Shown here one piece after another: positions 54,082 to 61,787 of a DNA stretch of 64,000 nucleotides. The notes below the pieces were generated by a model, which was not told the origin of the DNA, did not search any database, and saw only the letters and a program-made list of their open reading frames with translations. The DNA is from Maricaulis sp. (GTDB lineage Bacteria > Pseudomonadota > Alphaproteobacteria > Caulobacterales > Maricaulaceae). Each line of letters starts with the position of its first letter. Position 1 is the first letter of the stretch. The DNA lies in NCBI RefSeq assembly GCF_017643475.1, contig NZ_JAEPNI010000004.1, forward strand, positions 62,001 through 126,000, given 5' to 3'. A program made the translations under genes and the position numbers.

Positions 54082-56391
54082 TCAGGCCTTCTCGGCCTTG
54101 TCCTTGGTCTTCTTGTTGCGCGGCAACAGCCGGTCGCCCGGTGTGATGTGGAAGTCCAGGCGTTCTGGATCTGCATCGTCAACATTGACCTTGACCAAGC
54201 CGCCCTTCTTGAGCTCGCCAAACAGGATCTGGTCCGCCAGCGGCTTCTTGATGTGCTCCTGGATGACCCGACCCAGCGGACGGGCGCCATAACGACTGTC
54301 ATAACCGCGCTCGGCGATCCAGGCCGTGGCATCCGGCGTCAGCTCGAAGGTCACACCCCGGTCGATCAGCTGAGCCTCCAGCTGCAGGACGAATTTCTCG
54401 ACCACGCGGGAGATATGCTCAGGGCTGAGCGGTGCGAACGGAATGATCGCGTCCAGACGATTGCGGAATTCCGGCGTGAACAGGCGTTCGACAGCCTGGT
54501 CGGCCTCGTCCAGCTTCTTGCCACGGCCAAAACCGATGGCTTCCTTCTGGGCGTCCGCAGCACCGGCATTGGTGGTCATCACGACTATGACATTGCGGAA
54601 ATCGACCTTCTTGCCATTGCTGTCAGTCAGCGTGCCATTGTCCATCACCTGCAGAAGGATGTTGAACAGGTCCGGGTGCGCCTTCTCGATCTCGTCGAGC
54701 AACAGGACGCAGTGCGGATGCTGGTCGATGGCATCGGTCAACAGACCGCCTTGGTCGAAACCGACATATCCCGGAGGCGCACCGATCAGACGCGATACGG
54801 CATGGCGCTCCATGTATTCGGACATGTCGAAACGTTGCAGCTCGACACCCATGATATCAGCCAGCTGTTTGGTGACCTCGGTCTTGCCCACGCCCGTCGG
54901 GCCGGAGAAGAGATAGGAACCAATCGGCTTGTTCGGCTCCCGCAGTCCTGCACGGGACAGCTTGATCGCGGTGGACAGTTTGGCAATTGCCTCGTCCTGG
55001 CCGAAGACCACGCGCTTGAGATCCGTGTCCAGCTGTTTCAGCTGGGTCTCGTCATCCTTGGAGACGGACTTCGGAGGAATGCGGGCCATGGTCGCTACGA
55101 CAGCCTCGACATCCTTGACGCCAATCGTCTTCTTGCGCTTGGACGCCGGCATCAGACGCATCTGGGCACCCGCTTCGTCGATCACATCGATGGCTTTGTC
55201 AGGAAGTTTGCGATCACCCATATAGCGGGCCGACAGCTCGACTGCGGATTTCAGCGCATCATTGGTGAAACGCACATCGTGGAAGTCCTCGAAATAGGAT
55301 TTCAGACCTTGCAGGATCTTGATCGCATCGGGGACGGACGGCTCGACAACATCGATCTTCTGGAAGCGACGCGCCAGGGCACGATCCTTCTCGAAGTGCT
55401 GGCGATATTCCTTGTAGGTCGTGGATCCCATGCAGCGCAGCTCACCGGACTGCAGGGCCGGCTTGAGCAGGTTGGACGCATCCATCGCACCGCCCGAGGT
55501 CGCACCCGCACCGATGACAGTGTGGATCTCGTCGATGAAGAGGACGGCATTGTCCTTTTGCTCCAGCTCCTTGACGACCTGTTTCACACGCTCCTCGAAA
55601 TCACCGCGATAGCGCGTACCGGCCAGCAGTGAGCCCATGTCGAGCGAGTAGATCGTCGCCGTGGCCAGAACCTCGGGAACCTCGTTCTCGATGATCTTGC
55701 GGGCGATGCCTTCGGCGATGGCGGTCTTGCCAACACCGGGATCACCGACCAGAAGCGGATTGTTCTTGCGGCGGCGACACAGAACCTGGATGCAGCGCTC
55801 GACTTCGCTGTCACGACCGATCAGCGGATCAACGCCACCGGCCTTGGCCTTCTCGTTCAGATTGACGGTGTAGGCGGTCAGCGCATCACCATCCTTCTGC
55901 TTCTCTTCCGGCTCCTCGGTACCGCGGACGGCGCGCGGTTCAGCCGCGCTCGCCTTGCGGCCGATGCCGTGGGAGATGAAGTTCACCGCGTCGTAGCGCG
56001 TCATGTCGCGCTCGGCGAGGAAGTAAGCCGCGTGGCTTTCACGCTCGGCAAACAGGGCAACCAGAACATTAGCGCCGGTGACCTCTTCGCGGCCGGCATT
56101 TTGAACGTGAATGACGGCGCGCTGGATCACGCGCTGGAAACCGGCCGTCGGTTTCGCGTCCTCTTCATCGTCCACAACCAGCTCACCGAGCTCATTGTCG
56201 ATATATTCTACCAGCGTGGCACGGAGCTCATCGAGATCCACGTCACACGCTTTCATTACGGAGCTAGCGTCCTGGTCGTCCACGAGGGCGAGAAGGAGAT
56301 GCTCCAGCGTTGCAAATTCATGCCCACGCTCATTGGCATAACCCAAAGCGCGGTGCAGGGAGTCTTCCAAGTCGGCAGAGAAAGATGGCAC
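54082..56391 (-). CDS. clpA: ATP-dependent Clp protease ATPase subunit ClpA
   Basis: A 769-residue AAA+ unfoldase that feeds substrates to ClpP, with ClpS as adaptor. An N-terminal Clp-N repeat domain ([18 protein letters not shown]) is followed by D1 with Walker [10 protein letters not shown] and D2 with GPTGVGKTE. The IGF-type ClpP-docking loop appears as EAIGFGRG. The C-terminal D2-small domain ends in a Lys/Asp-rich tail. The start is GTG 56391 ([11 protein letters not shown]), matching other ClpA proteins, with AAGGA upstream; GTG 56394 is also possible. It begins just after the clpS stop. Confidence 0.94.
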   Translation of the reverse strand: MPSFSADLEDSLHRALGYANERGHEFATLEHLLLALVDDQDASSVMKACDVDLDELRATLVEYIDNELGELVVDDEEDAKPTAGFQRVIQRAVIHVQNAGREEVTGANVLVALFAERESHAAYFLAERDMTRYDAVNFISHGIGRKASAAEPRAVRGTEEPEEKQKDGDALTAYTVNLNEKAKAGGVDPLIGRDSEVERCIQVLCRRRKNNPLLVGDPGVGKTAIAEGIARKIIENEVPEVLATATIYSLDMGSLLAGTRYRGDFEERVKQVVKELEQKDNAVLFIDEIHTVIGAGATSGGAMDASNLLKPALQSGELRCMGSTTYKEYRQHFEKDRALARRFQKIDVVEPSVPDAIKILQGLKSYFEDFHDVRFTNDALKSAVELSARYMGDRKLPDKAIDVIDEAGAQMRLMPASKRKKTIGVKDVEAVVATMARIPPKSVSKDDETQLKQLDTDLKRVVFGQDEAIAKLSTAIKLSRAGLREPNKPIGSYLFSGPTGVGKTEVTKQLADIMGVELQRFDMSEYMERHAVSRLIGAPPGYVGFDQGGLLTDAIDQHPHCVLLLDEIEKAHPDLFNILLQVMDNGTLTDSNGKKVDFRNVIVVMTTNAGAADAQKEAIGFGRGKKLDEADQAVERLFTPEFRNRLDAIIPFAPLSPEHISRVVEKFVLQLEAQLIDRGVTFELTPDATAWIAERGYDSRYGARPLGRVIQEHIKKPLADQILFGELKKGGLVKVNVDDADPERLDFHITPGDRLLPRNKKTKDKAEKA

Positions 56392-56395
56392 CACT

Positions 56396-56725
56396 CTATT
56401 CCTTTTCCATCGTGCACTGGAGCGGATGTTGTCCACGCCGTGCAGCGTCCAAGACCTGGGCTACCTTTGTTTCGGCAACCTCGTACGTGTACACACCACA
56501 CATACCGACACCGTTCTGATGAACATGAAGCATTATCCTGGCGGCATCTTCGGGAGTTTTCCGAAAGATCCCGACGAGGATCTCAACGACGAACTCCATG
56601 GGCGTGTAGTCATCATTGAGTAGCAGAACACGGTAAAGCGAAGGTTTCTTTGTCGCCGGCCGTGTCTTCGTGGCAATGCCGGTTTCTTCTTCAACGCCGT
56701 TATCTTCGTGATTTCGTTCGGTCAT
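56396..56725 (-). CDS. clpS: ATP-dependent Clp protease adaptor ClpS
   Basis: A 109-residue adaptor that brings N-degron substrates to ClpA. The core starts at [20 protein letters not shown], whose Asn-Asp pair forms part of the N-terminal amino-acid pocket, and continues through [24 protein letters not shown]. The first ~28 residues are acidic and disordered, as is usual. It is directly upstream of clpA (four bases between stop and start), forming a clpS-clpA operon. Confidence 0.95.
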   Translation of the reverse strand: MTERNHEDNGVEEETGIATKTRPATKKPSLYRVLLLNDDYTPMEFVVEILVGIFRKTPEDAARIMLHVHQNGVGMCGVYTYEVAETKVAQVLDAARRGQHPLQCTMEKE

Positions 56726-56849
56726 ATTATAATCGTTCTTTTGAACAGTATCGGGTCGTTCAACTGACAGATAGGGAGGGGCAGCGCGACCGGAAAGGTG
56801 CGCTGTGCACTCCGTCCATCACAAACGATAACACGGAGTCGAGCGGACT

Positions 56850-56884
56850 GCAGGAATTTCACTGCAGACACGAAAAATTCCTGC
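56850..56884. other. inverted repeat between phasin and clpS genes
   Basis: GCAGGAATTT (56850-56859) and AAATTCCTGC (56875-56884), an exact 10-bp inverted repeat with a 15-base loop, just beyond the phasin terminator and upstream of clpS. It may be an operator or a second hairpin. Confidence 0.35.
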
Positions 56885-56901
56885 ATGCGGAACGCGTGCA
56901 G

Positions 56902-56933
56902 AAAAAAAGAAGGGCCCGGCGAAAACCGGGCCC
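56902..56933 (-). terminator. phasin terminator
   Basis: Minus strand GGGCCCGG / CCGGGCCC with loop TTTTCG, followed by TTCTTTTTTTC. It is 29 bases after the phasin stop. Confidence 0.85.
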
Positions 56934-56962
56934 AGTCGGGGAGGAAAAATCTGTGGAGTCGC

Positions 56963-57613
56963 TTAGCGCTGGGATTGCGCCAGGTCGACAGCTGCAGAAA
57001 CGCGATCGTTCAGCGGCTTGAAAGAGGTCTTGAACAGGTCGGCGAAGAGCTCGGACGTCTTGTTCATTTCAGACAGGTAGCTGTCCATGGAGGACTTGGC
57101 GTACTCGGACTGGATCTCGAAGATTTCCTGGACGGACTTCGCGGAAGCAACAGCCTTGGTCACCGCAACGCCCTCTTCCATAGCGGACTTGGCATAAGCA
57201 ACGGCGTTCGCATTGACCGTCTCGATGCCCTTGCCGGCAACAGTCGCGGTCTCGATGACTGCATCCATCGTTTCCTTGTGGAAGGCAGAAGCGTCATTCA
57301 CCACAGAGATGGTCTTCTCGAAACCCTCTTTGAGAGCTTCATTGCTTGCGGAGGTCATGGTTTCGATCGTCTGGTTCATCGGGTTTCCAACTTTGATCTC
57401 GGGCGCAGCGGGCTTCGCTGCAACAGATTTAACGGTTTTCGGCTTGGCGGCGGTTTTCTTCGGCGCTGCCTTGGCAGCCGTCTTCTTGGTCGCCGTGGTC
57501 TTACGAGCGCTTTTCGTCGCCGGTTTCTTGGCAGACACCTTTGCAGGCGTCTTCGGCTTGGCTTCAGCCTTGGTTTTGGCCGGCGCCGGAGATTTCTCGG
57601 TTACGTCAGTCAT
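56963..57613 (-). CDS. phasin with Lys/Ala-rich N-terminal arm
   Basis: A 216-residue phasin-2 family protein that coats polyhydroxyalkanoate granules. Residues ~75-216 are the helical phasin domain (NQTIETMTSASNEALKEGFE and IFEIQSEYAKSSMDSYLSEM). The first ~75 residues are a Lys/Ala/Pro-rich arm (KSARKTTATKKTAAKAAPKK) like the histone H1-like tail of PhaF-type phasins, which can bind DNA and link granules to the nucleoid. It is divergent from the carboxypeptidase gene, with a TTTGTGCA palindrome between them, and has its own terminator. Confidence 0.9.
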   Translation of the reverse strand: MTDVTEKSPAPAKTKAEAKPKTPAKVSAKKPATKSARKTTATKKTAAKAAPKKTAAKPKTVKSVAAKPAAPEIKVGNPMNQTIETMTSASNEALKEGFEKTISVVNDASAFHKETMDAVIETATVAGKGIETVNANAVAYAKSAMEEGVAVTKAVASAKSVQEIFEIQSEYAKSSMDSYLSEMNKTSELFADLFKTSFKPLNDRVSAAVDLAQSQR

Positions 57614-57692
57614 GGCTCAACACACTTCAGAGTCAGCGACCGCACTTCGCAGTCGCAGCATTACTACGCACTCGCAGCACGCACGTCAAGCG

Positions 57693-57715
57693 AATTTTGT
57701 GCACTGCACAAATTT
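57693..57715. promoter_or_regulatory. palindromic operator upstream of phasin
   Basis: A near-perfect 23-bp palindrome with core TTTGTGCA-C-TGCACAAA, 80 bases upstream of the phasin start and 92 bases upstream of the divergent carboxypeptidase start. TGC-rich palindromes upstream of phasin genes bind the PHA-granule repressor PhaR in several alphaproteobacteria, so PhaR is the leading candidate regulator. Confidence 0.6.
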
Positions 57716-57806
57716 CGGACTTTCACGTAGCTGACAAGCCGCGCCCGTCGAATTGCGCGCTTACACTTAACCCGATGGAAACGGTGGGCGTCGCACCCTC
57801 TCGCGC

Positions 57807-59087
57807 ATGAGACGTCTACACGCCCCCCTTCTGGCCCTCCTCCTGGCCTTGAGTCTCGCGCTCGCGCCCTCTGCCAGCGCCAATAATCAACGTTATGCGG
57901 CCTTTGTGGTCGACCAGAATACCGGTGTAGTCCTGCACTCGAGACGGTCGGAGGCACAGCGCTACCCCGCTTCGCTGACCAAGATGATGACGCTCTATAT
58001 GCTGTTCGAGGCGATCGAGATCGGCGAGATTGGGCTGGAAGATCAGATCCGCGTTTCTGCCAACGCCGCCAGCGCCCCGCCCTCCGGCCTGGGTCTGCGC
58101 TCCGGCGATACAATACGTGTCGAGGACGCGATTCTCGCCCTGGTGGTGAAAAGCGCCAACGACGTTGCGGTCGCAGTCGGCGAACGCATCAGCGGAGGCG
58201 AACGTGCCTTCGCGGACGAAATGACCGTGCGCGCCCGGGCTCTGGGACTGGAGAACACCACCTTCCGCAACGCGTCCGGCCTGCCCAATTCGCGCCAGAC
58301 CACGACTGCTCAGGACATGGCCCGTCTGGCTGTCGCCCTGCATCGGGATTTCCCCCAGTATTTCGACTTTTTCGACACGACCGAGTTCACCTATGGCGGT
58401 CGCACCTACCGCAATCACAATACGCTGGTCGGTCGCGTCAATGGTGTGGACGGCCTCAAGACAGGATATACCCGTGCGTCGGGTTTCAATGTCGTTGTGT
58501 CCGCCGAGCGGGGTGAGAACCGTCTTATCGCCGTGATCATGGGCGGCCCGACCGCCGCTGCCCGGGATGCCCATGCCGAGGAATTGCTGGAAGCGGCCTT
58601 CAACACGCTGGAACAGCGTCAGGACAGCCGCTTGTTTGCCGGGCTGACCATTCCGCGCCTCAACCCGGTGCGCGAACAGGCCATCATTGCCCGCGAGTTC
58701 GCCGAACTCGGGGTCGCTGCCCCCACGGAAATGGGATCGGCACAGTCTGCACCGCCGCTGCGTGTCGTTCTCGCTGACGAAGACGAGATGACCAGCCCCC
58801 TCGCCGCTCCCGCCGCCGAACGCTCCTCCCGGGATCCGGCGAATATCTGGTCTGTCCAGGTCGGCGCCTATCGTTCGGCTGACCAGGCACGTGAACGCCT
58901 CGCCCAGGTTGCCGCGCTTTCTCCAGTACTTGATAACGCCCAGCACGCTGCCCGGTCAGTTGATGTAAATGGCAATCAGCTGTGGCGCGCCCGTTTCGAG
59001 GCGCTCAGCGCCGAGGAAGCGCGCCAGGCGTGCAGTGATTTCGGCCGGTTCGACCAGGCCTGTTTCGCGGTCGCTCCGGGTCGTTAG
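57807..59087 (+). CDS. D-alanyl-D-alanine carboxypeptidase with SPOR domain
   Basis: A 426-residue low-molecular-mass PBP that trims the last D-Ala from stem peptides in the periplasm. Signal peptide (PLLALLLALSLALAPSASA), SxxK in ASLTKMM, SxN in KSANDVA, KTG in LKTGYT. The linker is followed by a C-terminal SPOR domain (about 345-426; IWSVQVGAYRSADQARERLA) that binds denuded glycan at the division site. No C-terminal amphipathic anchor like E. coli PBP5 is seen, so SPOR likely does the targeting. It is divergent from the phasin gene. Confidence 0.92.
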   Translation: MRRLHAPLLALLLALSLALAPSASANNQRYAAFVVDQNTGVVLHSRRSEAQRYPASLTKMMTLYMLFEAIEIGEIGLEDQIRVSANAASAPPSGLGLRSGDTIRVEDAILALVVKSANDVAVAVGERISGGERAFADEMTVRARALGLENTTFRNASGLPNSRQTTTAQDMARLAVALHRDFPQYFDFFDTTEFTYGGRTYRNHNTLVGRVNGVDGLKTGYTRASGFNVVVSAERGENRLIAVIMGGPTAAARDAHAEELLEAAFNTLEQRQDSRLFAGLTIPRLNPVREQAIIAREFAELGVAAPTEMGSAQSAPPLRVVLADEDEMTSPLAAPAAERSSRDPANIWSVQVGAYRSADQARERLAQVAALSPVLDNAQHAARSVDVNGNQLWRARFEALSAEEARQACSDFGRFDQACFAVAPGR

Positions 59088-59192
59088 ACACACATTGTTC
59101 AGTCCTGCTGAGTTGACAGCGCCGGATCGCTCGCACACTTTCGCGCGCCTTGCACAACACAACCAATCCTCCCATCCGGCCTGGAATCACCG

Positions 59193-61787
59193 ATGAACGT
59201 CGTCGTAGTCGAATCGCCTGCCAAGGCAAAAACCATCAATAAATACCTGGGCTCACAGTATACCGTACTGGCCAGTTTCGGACATGTCCGCGACCTTCCG
59301 CCCAAGGATGGCTCGGTCAAGCCGGACGAGGATTTCGAAATGGCCTGGGAGGTCGACAGCCAGTCGGCCAAACGTGTCAAGGCGATCGCCGATGCGGTCA
59401 AGGAAAGCGACAAGCTCATCCTGGCGACTGACCCGGATCGCGAAGGCGAAGCCATTTCCTGGCATTTGCTGGAAGCGCTGACCAAGCGCCGCGTGCTGAA
59501 GAATGTCACCGTCGAGCGTGTTGCCTTCAACGCCATTACCAAGCCGGCCATCCAGGAAGCCATGCGCCATCCGCGCGCCGTGGACATGGAACTGGTCAAT
59601 GCCTATCTGGCCCGCCGCGCGCTGGACTATCTCGTCGGCTTCACCCTGTCGCCGGTGCTCTGGCGCAAGCTGCCCGGTTCGCGCTCGGCAGGCCGGGTCC
59701 AGTCCGTCGCCCTGCGCCTGATCTGTGACCGCGAGCTGGATATCGAGAAGTTCAAGGCCGAGGAATACTGGACCGTCGACGCCGATATCACGACCTGTGG
59801 CAGCAGCTTCCGCGCCAAGCTGGTCACGCTGGACGGCAAGAAGCTCCAGAAGCTATCGATCAAGGACCGCGCCTCTGCCAATGCCGCTGTCGAGGCGATC
59901 AATTCTGCCAGCCTCTCCATTTCCGGGATCGAGGCCAAGCCGACACGTCGCAATCCGCCGCCGCCCTTCACGACATCCACCCTGCAACAGGAAGCCGCGC
60001 GCAAGCTGGGTTTCTCTGCGACACGCACCATGCAGACGGCGCAGAAACTCTATGAAGGCGTCAATATCGGCGGTGAGACGGTTGGCCTGATCACCTATAT
60101 GCGTACCGACGGTGTCTCCATGGTGCCCGAGGCGATCAGCCAGGCGCGCGATGTGATCGGCGACCAGCACGGTTCGCTCTATGTGCCGGCCTCGCCGCGC
60201 ATGTATTCTTCCAAGGCCAAGAACGCCCAGGAAGCGCACGAAGCCATCCGCCCGACCAGCTTCTCCCGCCTGCCGGAGAATATGGACCTGGACGGCGACA
60301 TGGCCCGTCTCTACAAGCTGATCTGGCGCCGTGCCGTTGCCAGCCAGATGGAGAGCGCCCGTTTCGAACGCACGACGATCGACGTCACCTCCGACGACGG
60401 CAAGACCGGCCTGCGCGCCACGGGTTCCGTGCTGATGTTTGATGGCTTCCTGACGCTTTACCAGGAAGGCCGCGACGACGAAGAGGATGAAGGCGAAGCG
60501 CGCCTGCCGAAAGTTGAGCAAGGCGCTGCCGCCGACGCTGCCAAGACCTATTCAGACCAGCACTTCACCCAGCCGCCGCCACGCTTTACCGAGGCCTCTC
60601 TCGTCAAGCGCATGGAAGAGCTGGGCATTGGTCGCCCGTCGACCTACGCCTCCACGCTGCAGGTGCTGCGTGACCGCGACTATGTCCGCATGGACAAGAA
60701 CCGTTTCCACCCGGAGGACAAGGGCCGCGTGGTTATTGCCTTCCTAGAGAATTTCTTCAGCCGCTATGTCGAATACGACTTTACCGCGGACCTGGAGGGT
60801 CAGCTCGACAAGGTCTCTGCCGGTGATCTGGACTGGAAACAGCTGCTGCGTGACTTCTGGACACACTTCAAGGCGGCGGTCGAAGAGATTGGCGAGCTTC
60901 GCATCACCAATGTCCTGGACGCCCTCAATGAAGCCCTGGCCCCGCACATCTTCCCGGAAAAGGAAGACGGCAGCGATCCACGCCTGTGCCCGTCCTGTAA
61001 CGAAGGCACGCTGAGCCTGCGCCTCGGCAAGTTCGGTGCTTTCCTGGGTTGTTCCAATCACCCGGATTGCAAGTTCACACGCCAGATGAGCCCGCAGGAC
61101 GCCGACAGCGTCATCGAGGGGGATGGCCAGATCGCGATCGATCCGGAGAGCGGCAAGCCTATCACGCTGAAAGACGGTCGTTTCGGCCTGTATCTGGAGA
61201 TGGAGCTGGAGGGTGAGGACAAGCCCAAGCGGGCATCCATCCCGAAGGGCTGGGACGCGCACGCCCTGACCGAGGACCAGGCCATCAAGCTGATGAGCCT
61301 GCCGCGCCTGGTCGGTGATCACCCGGATGACGGCCAGCCGATCACCGCGGCAATCGGTCGGTATGGTCCCTACGTCCATCACGAAAAGACCTATGCGAAC
61401 CTCGCCAATGTCGAGGAGGTCTTCGAGATCGGCCTCAACCGGGCCGTATCCGTCATCGCAGACAAACGCGCCAATCCCGGCCGTCGCGGCACTGCCGCCA
61501 CCGCGCTGAAGGACCTGGGCGAACATGACGGCAAACCCGTCCGCATCATGAGCGGCCGGTATGGCCCCTATGTAAAGTACGAAAAGATCAACGCCACCCT
61601 GCCCAAGGGCACCGAGCCGGAATCGGTGACACTGGAACAGGCCATGGAGCTGGTCGAGGCCAAGGCGGCCAAGGGCGGCAAGAAGAAGCCGGCGGCCAAG
61701 AAGAAGACCGCTGCCAAGAAAAAAGCGCCCGCGAAGAAAAAGGCTCCGGCCAAGAAGTCGACCAAGAAGGCTGACAGCGAGTCGTGA
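59193..61787 (+). CDS. topA: DNA topoisomerase I
   Basis: An 864-residue type IA topoisomerase that relaxes negative supercoils. The N-terminal TOPRIM domain has the Glu of VVESPAKAKTINKYLG and the DxDxE in ATDPDREGEA. The catalytic Tyr is in GLITYMRTDG (about 302). A Cys4 zinc finger (CPSCNEG followed by CSNHPDCKF, about 600) and further C-terminal toprim-CRPT-type repeats (GRYGPYV seen twice) follow. The C-terminus is a Lys/Ala-rich tail (AAKKKTAAKKKAPAKKKAPA). Its stop overlaps the rnr start in GTGA. Confidence 0.96.
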   Translation: MNVVVVESPAKAKTINKYLGSQYTVLASFGHVRDLPPKDGSVKPDEDFEMAWEVDSQSAKRVKAIADAVKESDKLILATDPDREGEAISWHLLEALTKRRVLKNVTVERVAFNAITKPAIQEAMRHPRAVDMELVNAYLARRALDYLVGFTLSPVLWRKLPGSRSAGRVQSVALRLICDRELDIEKFKAEEYWTVDADITTCGSSFRAKLVTLDGKKLQKLSIKDRASANAAVEAINSASLSISGIEAKPTRRNPPPPFTTSTLQQEAARKLGFSATRTMQTAQKLYEGVNIGGETVGLITYMRTDGVSMVPEAISQARDVIGDQHGSLYVPASPRMYSSKAKNAQEAHEAIRPTSFSRLPENMDLDGDMARLYKLIWRRAVASQMESARFERTTIDVTSDDGKTGLRATGSVLMFDGFLTLYQEGRDDEEDEGEARLPKVEQGAAADAAKTYSDQHFTQPPPRFTEASLVKRMEELGIGRPSTYASTLQVLRDRDYVRMDKNRFHPEDKGRVVIAFLENFFSRYVEYDFTADLEGQLDKVSAGDLDWKQLLRDFWTHFKAAVEEIGELRITNVLDALNEALAPHIFPEKEDGSDPRLCPSCNEGTLSLRLGKFGAFLGCSNHPDCKFTRQMSPQDADSVIEGDGQIAIDPESGKPITLKDGRFGLYLEMELEGEDKPKRASIPKGWDAHALTEDQAIKLMSLPRLVGDHPDDGQPITAAIGRYGPYVHHEKTYANLANVEEVFEIGLNRAVSVIADKRANPGRRGTAATALKDLGEHDGKPVRIMSGRYGPYVKYEKINATLPKGTEPESVTLEQAMELVEAKAAKGGKKKPAAKKKTAAKKKAPAKKKAPAKKSTKKADSES

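Noticed and set aside
53938-55632. A 564-codon plus-strand frame opposite clpA
   Set aside because: ClpA motifs in the minus strand are unambiguous; the plus-strand frame is a codon-bias shadow.
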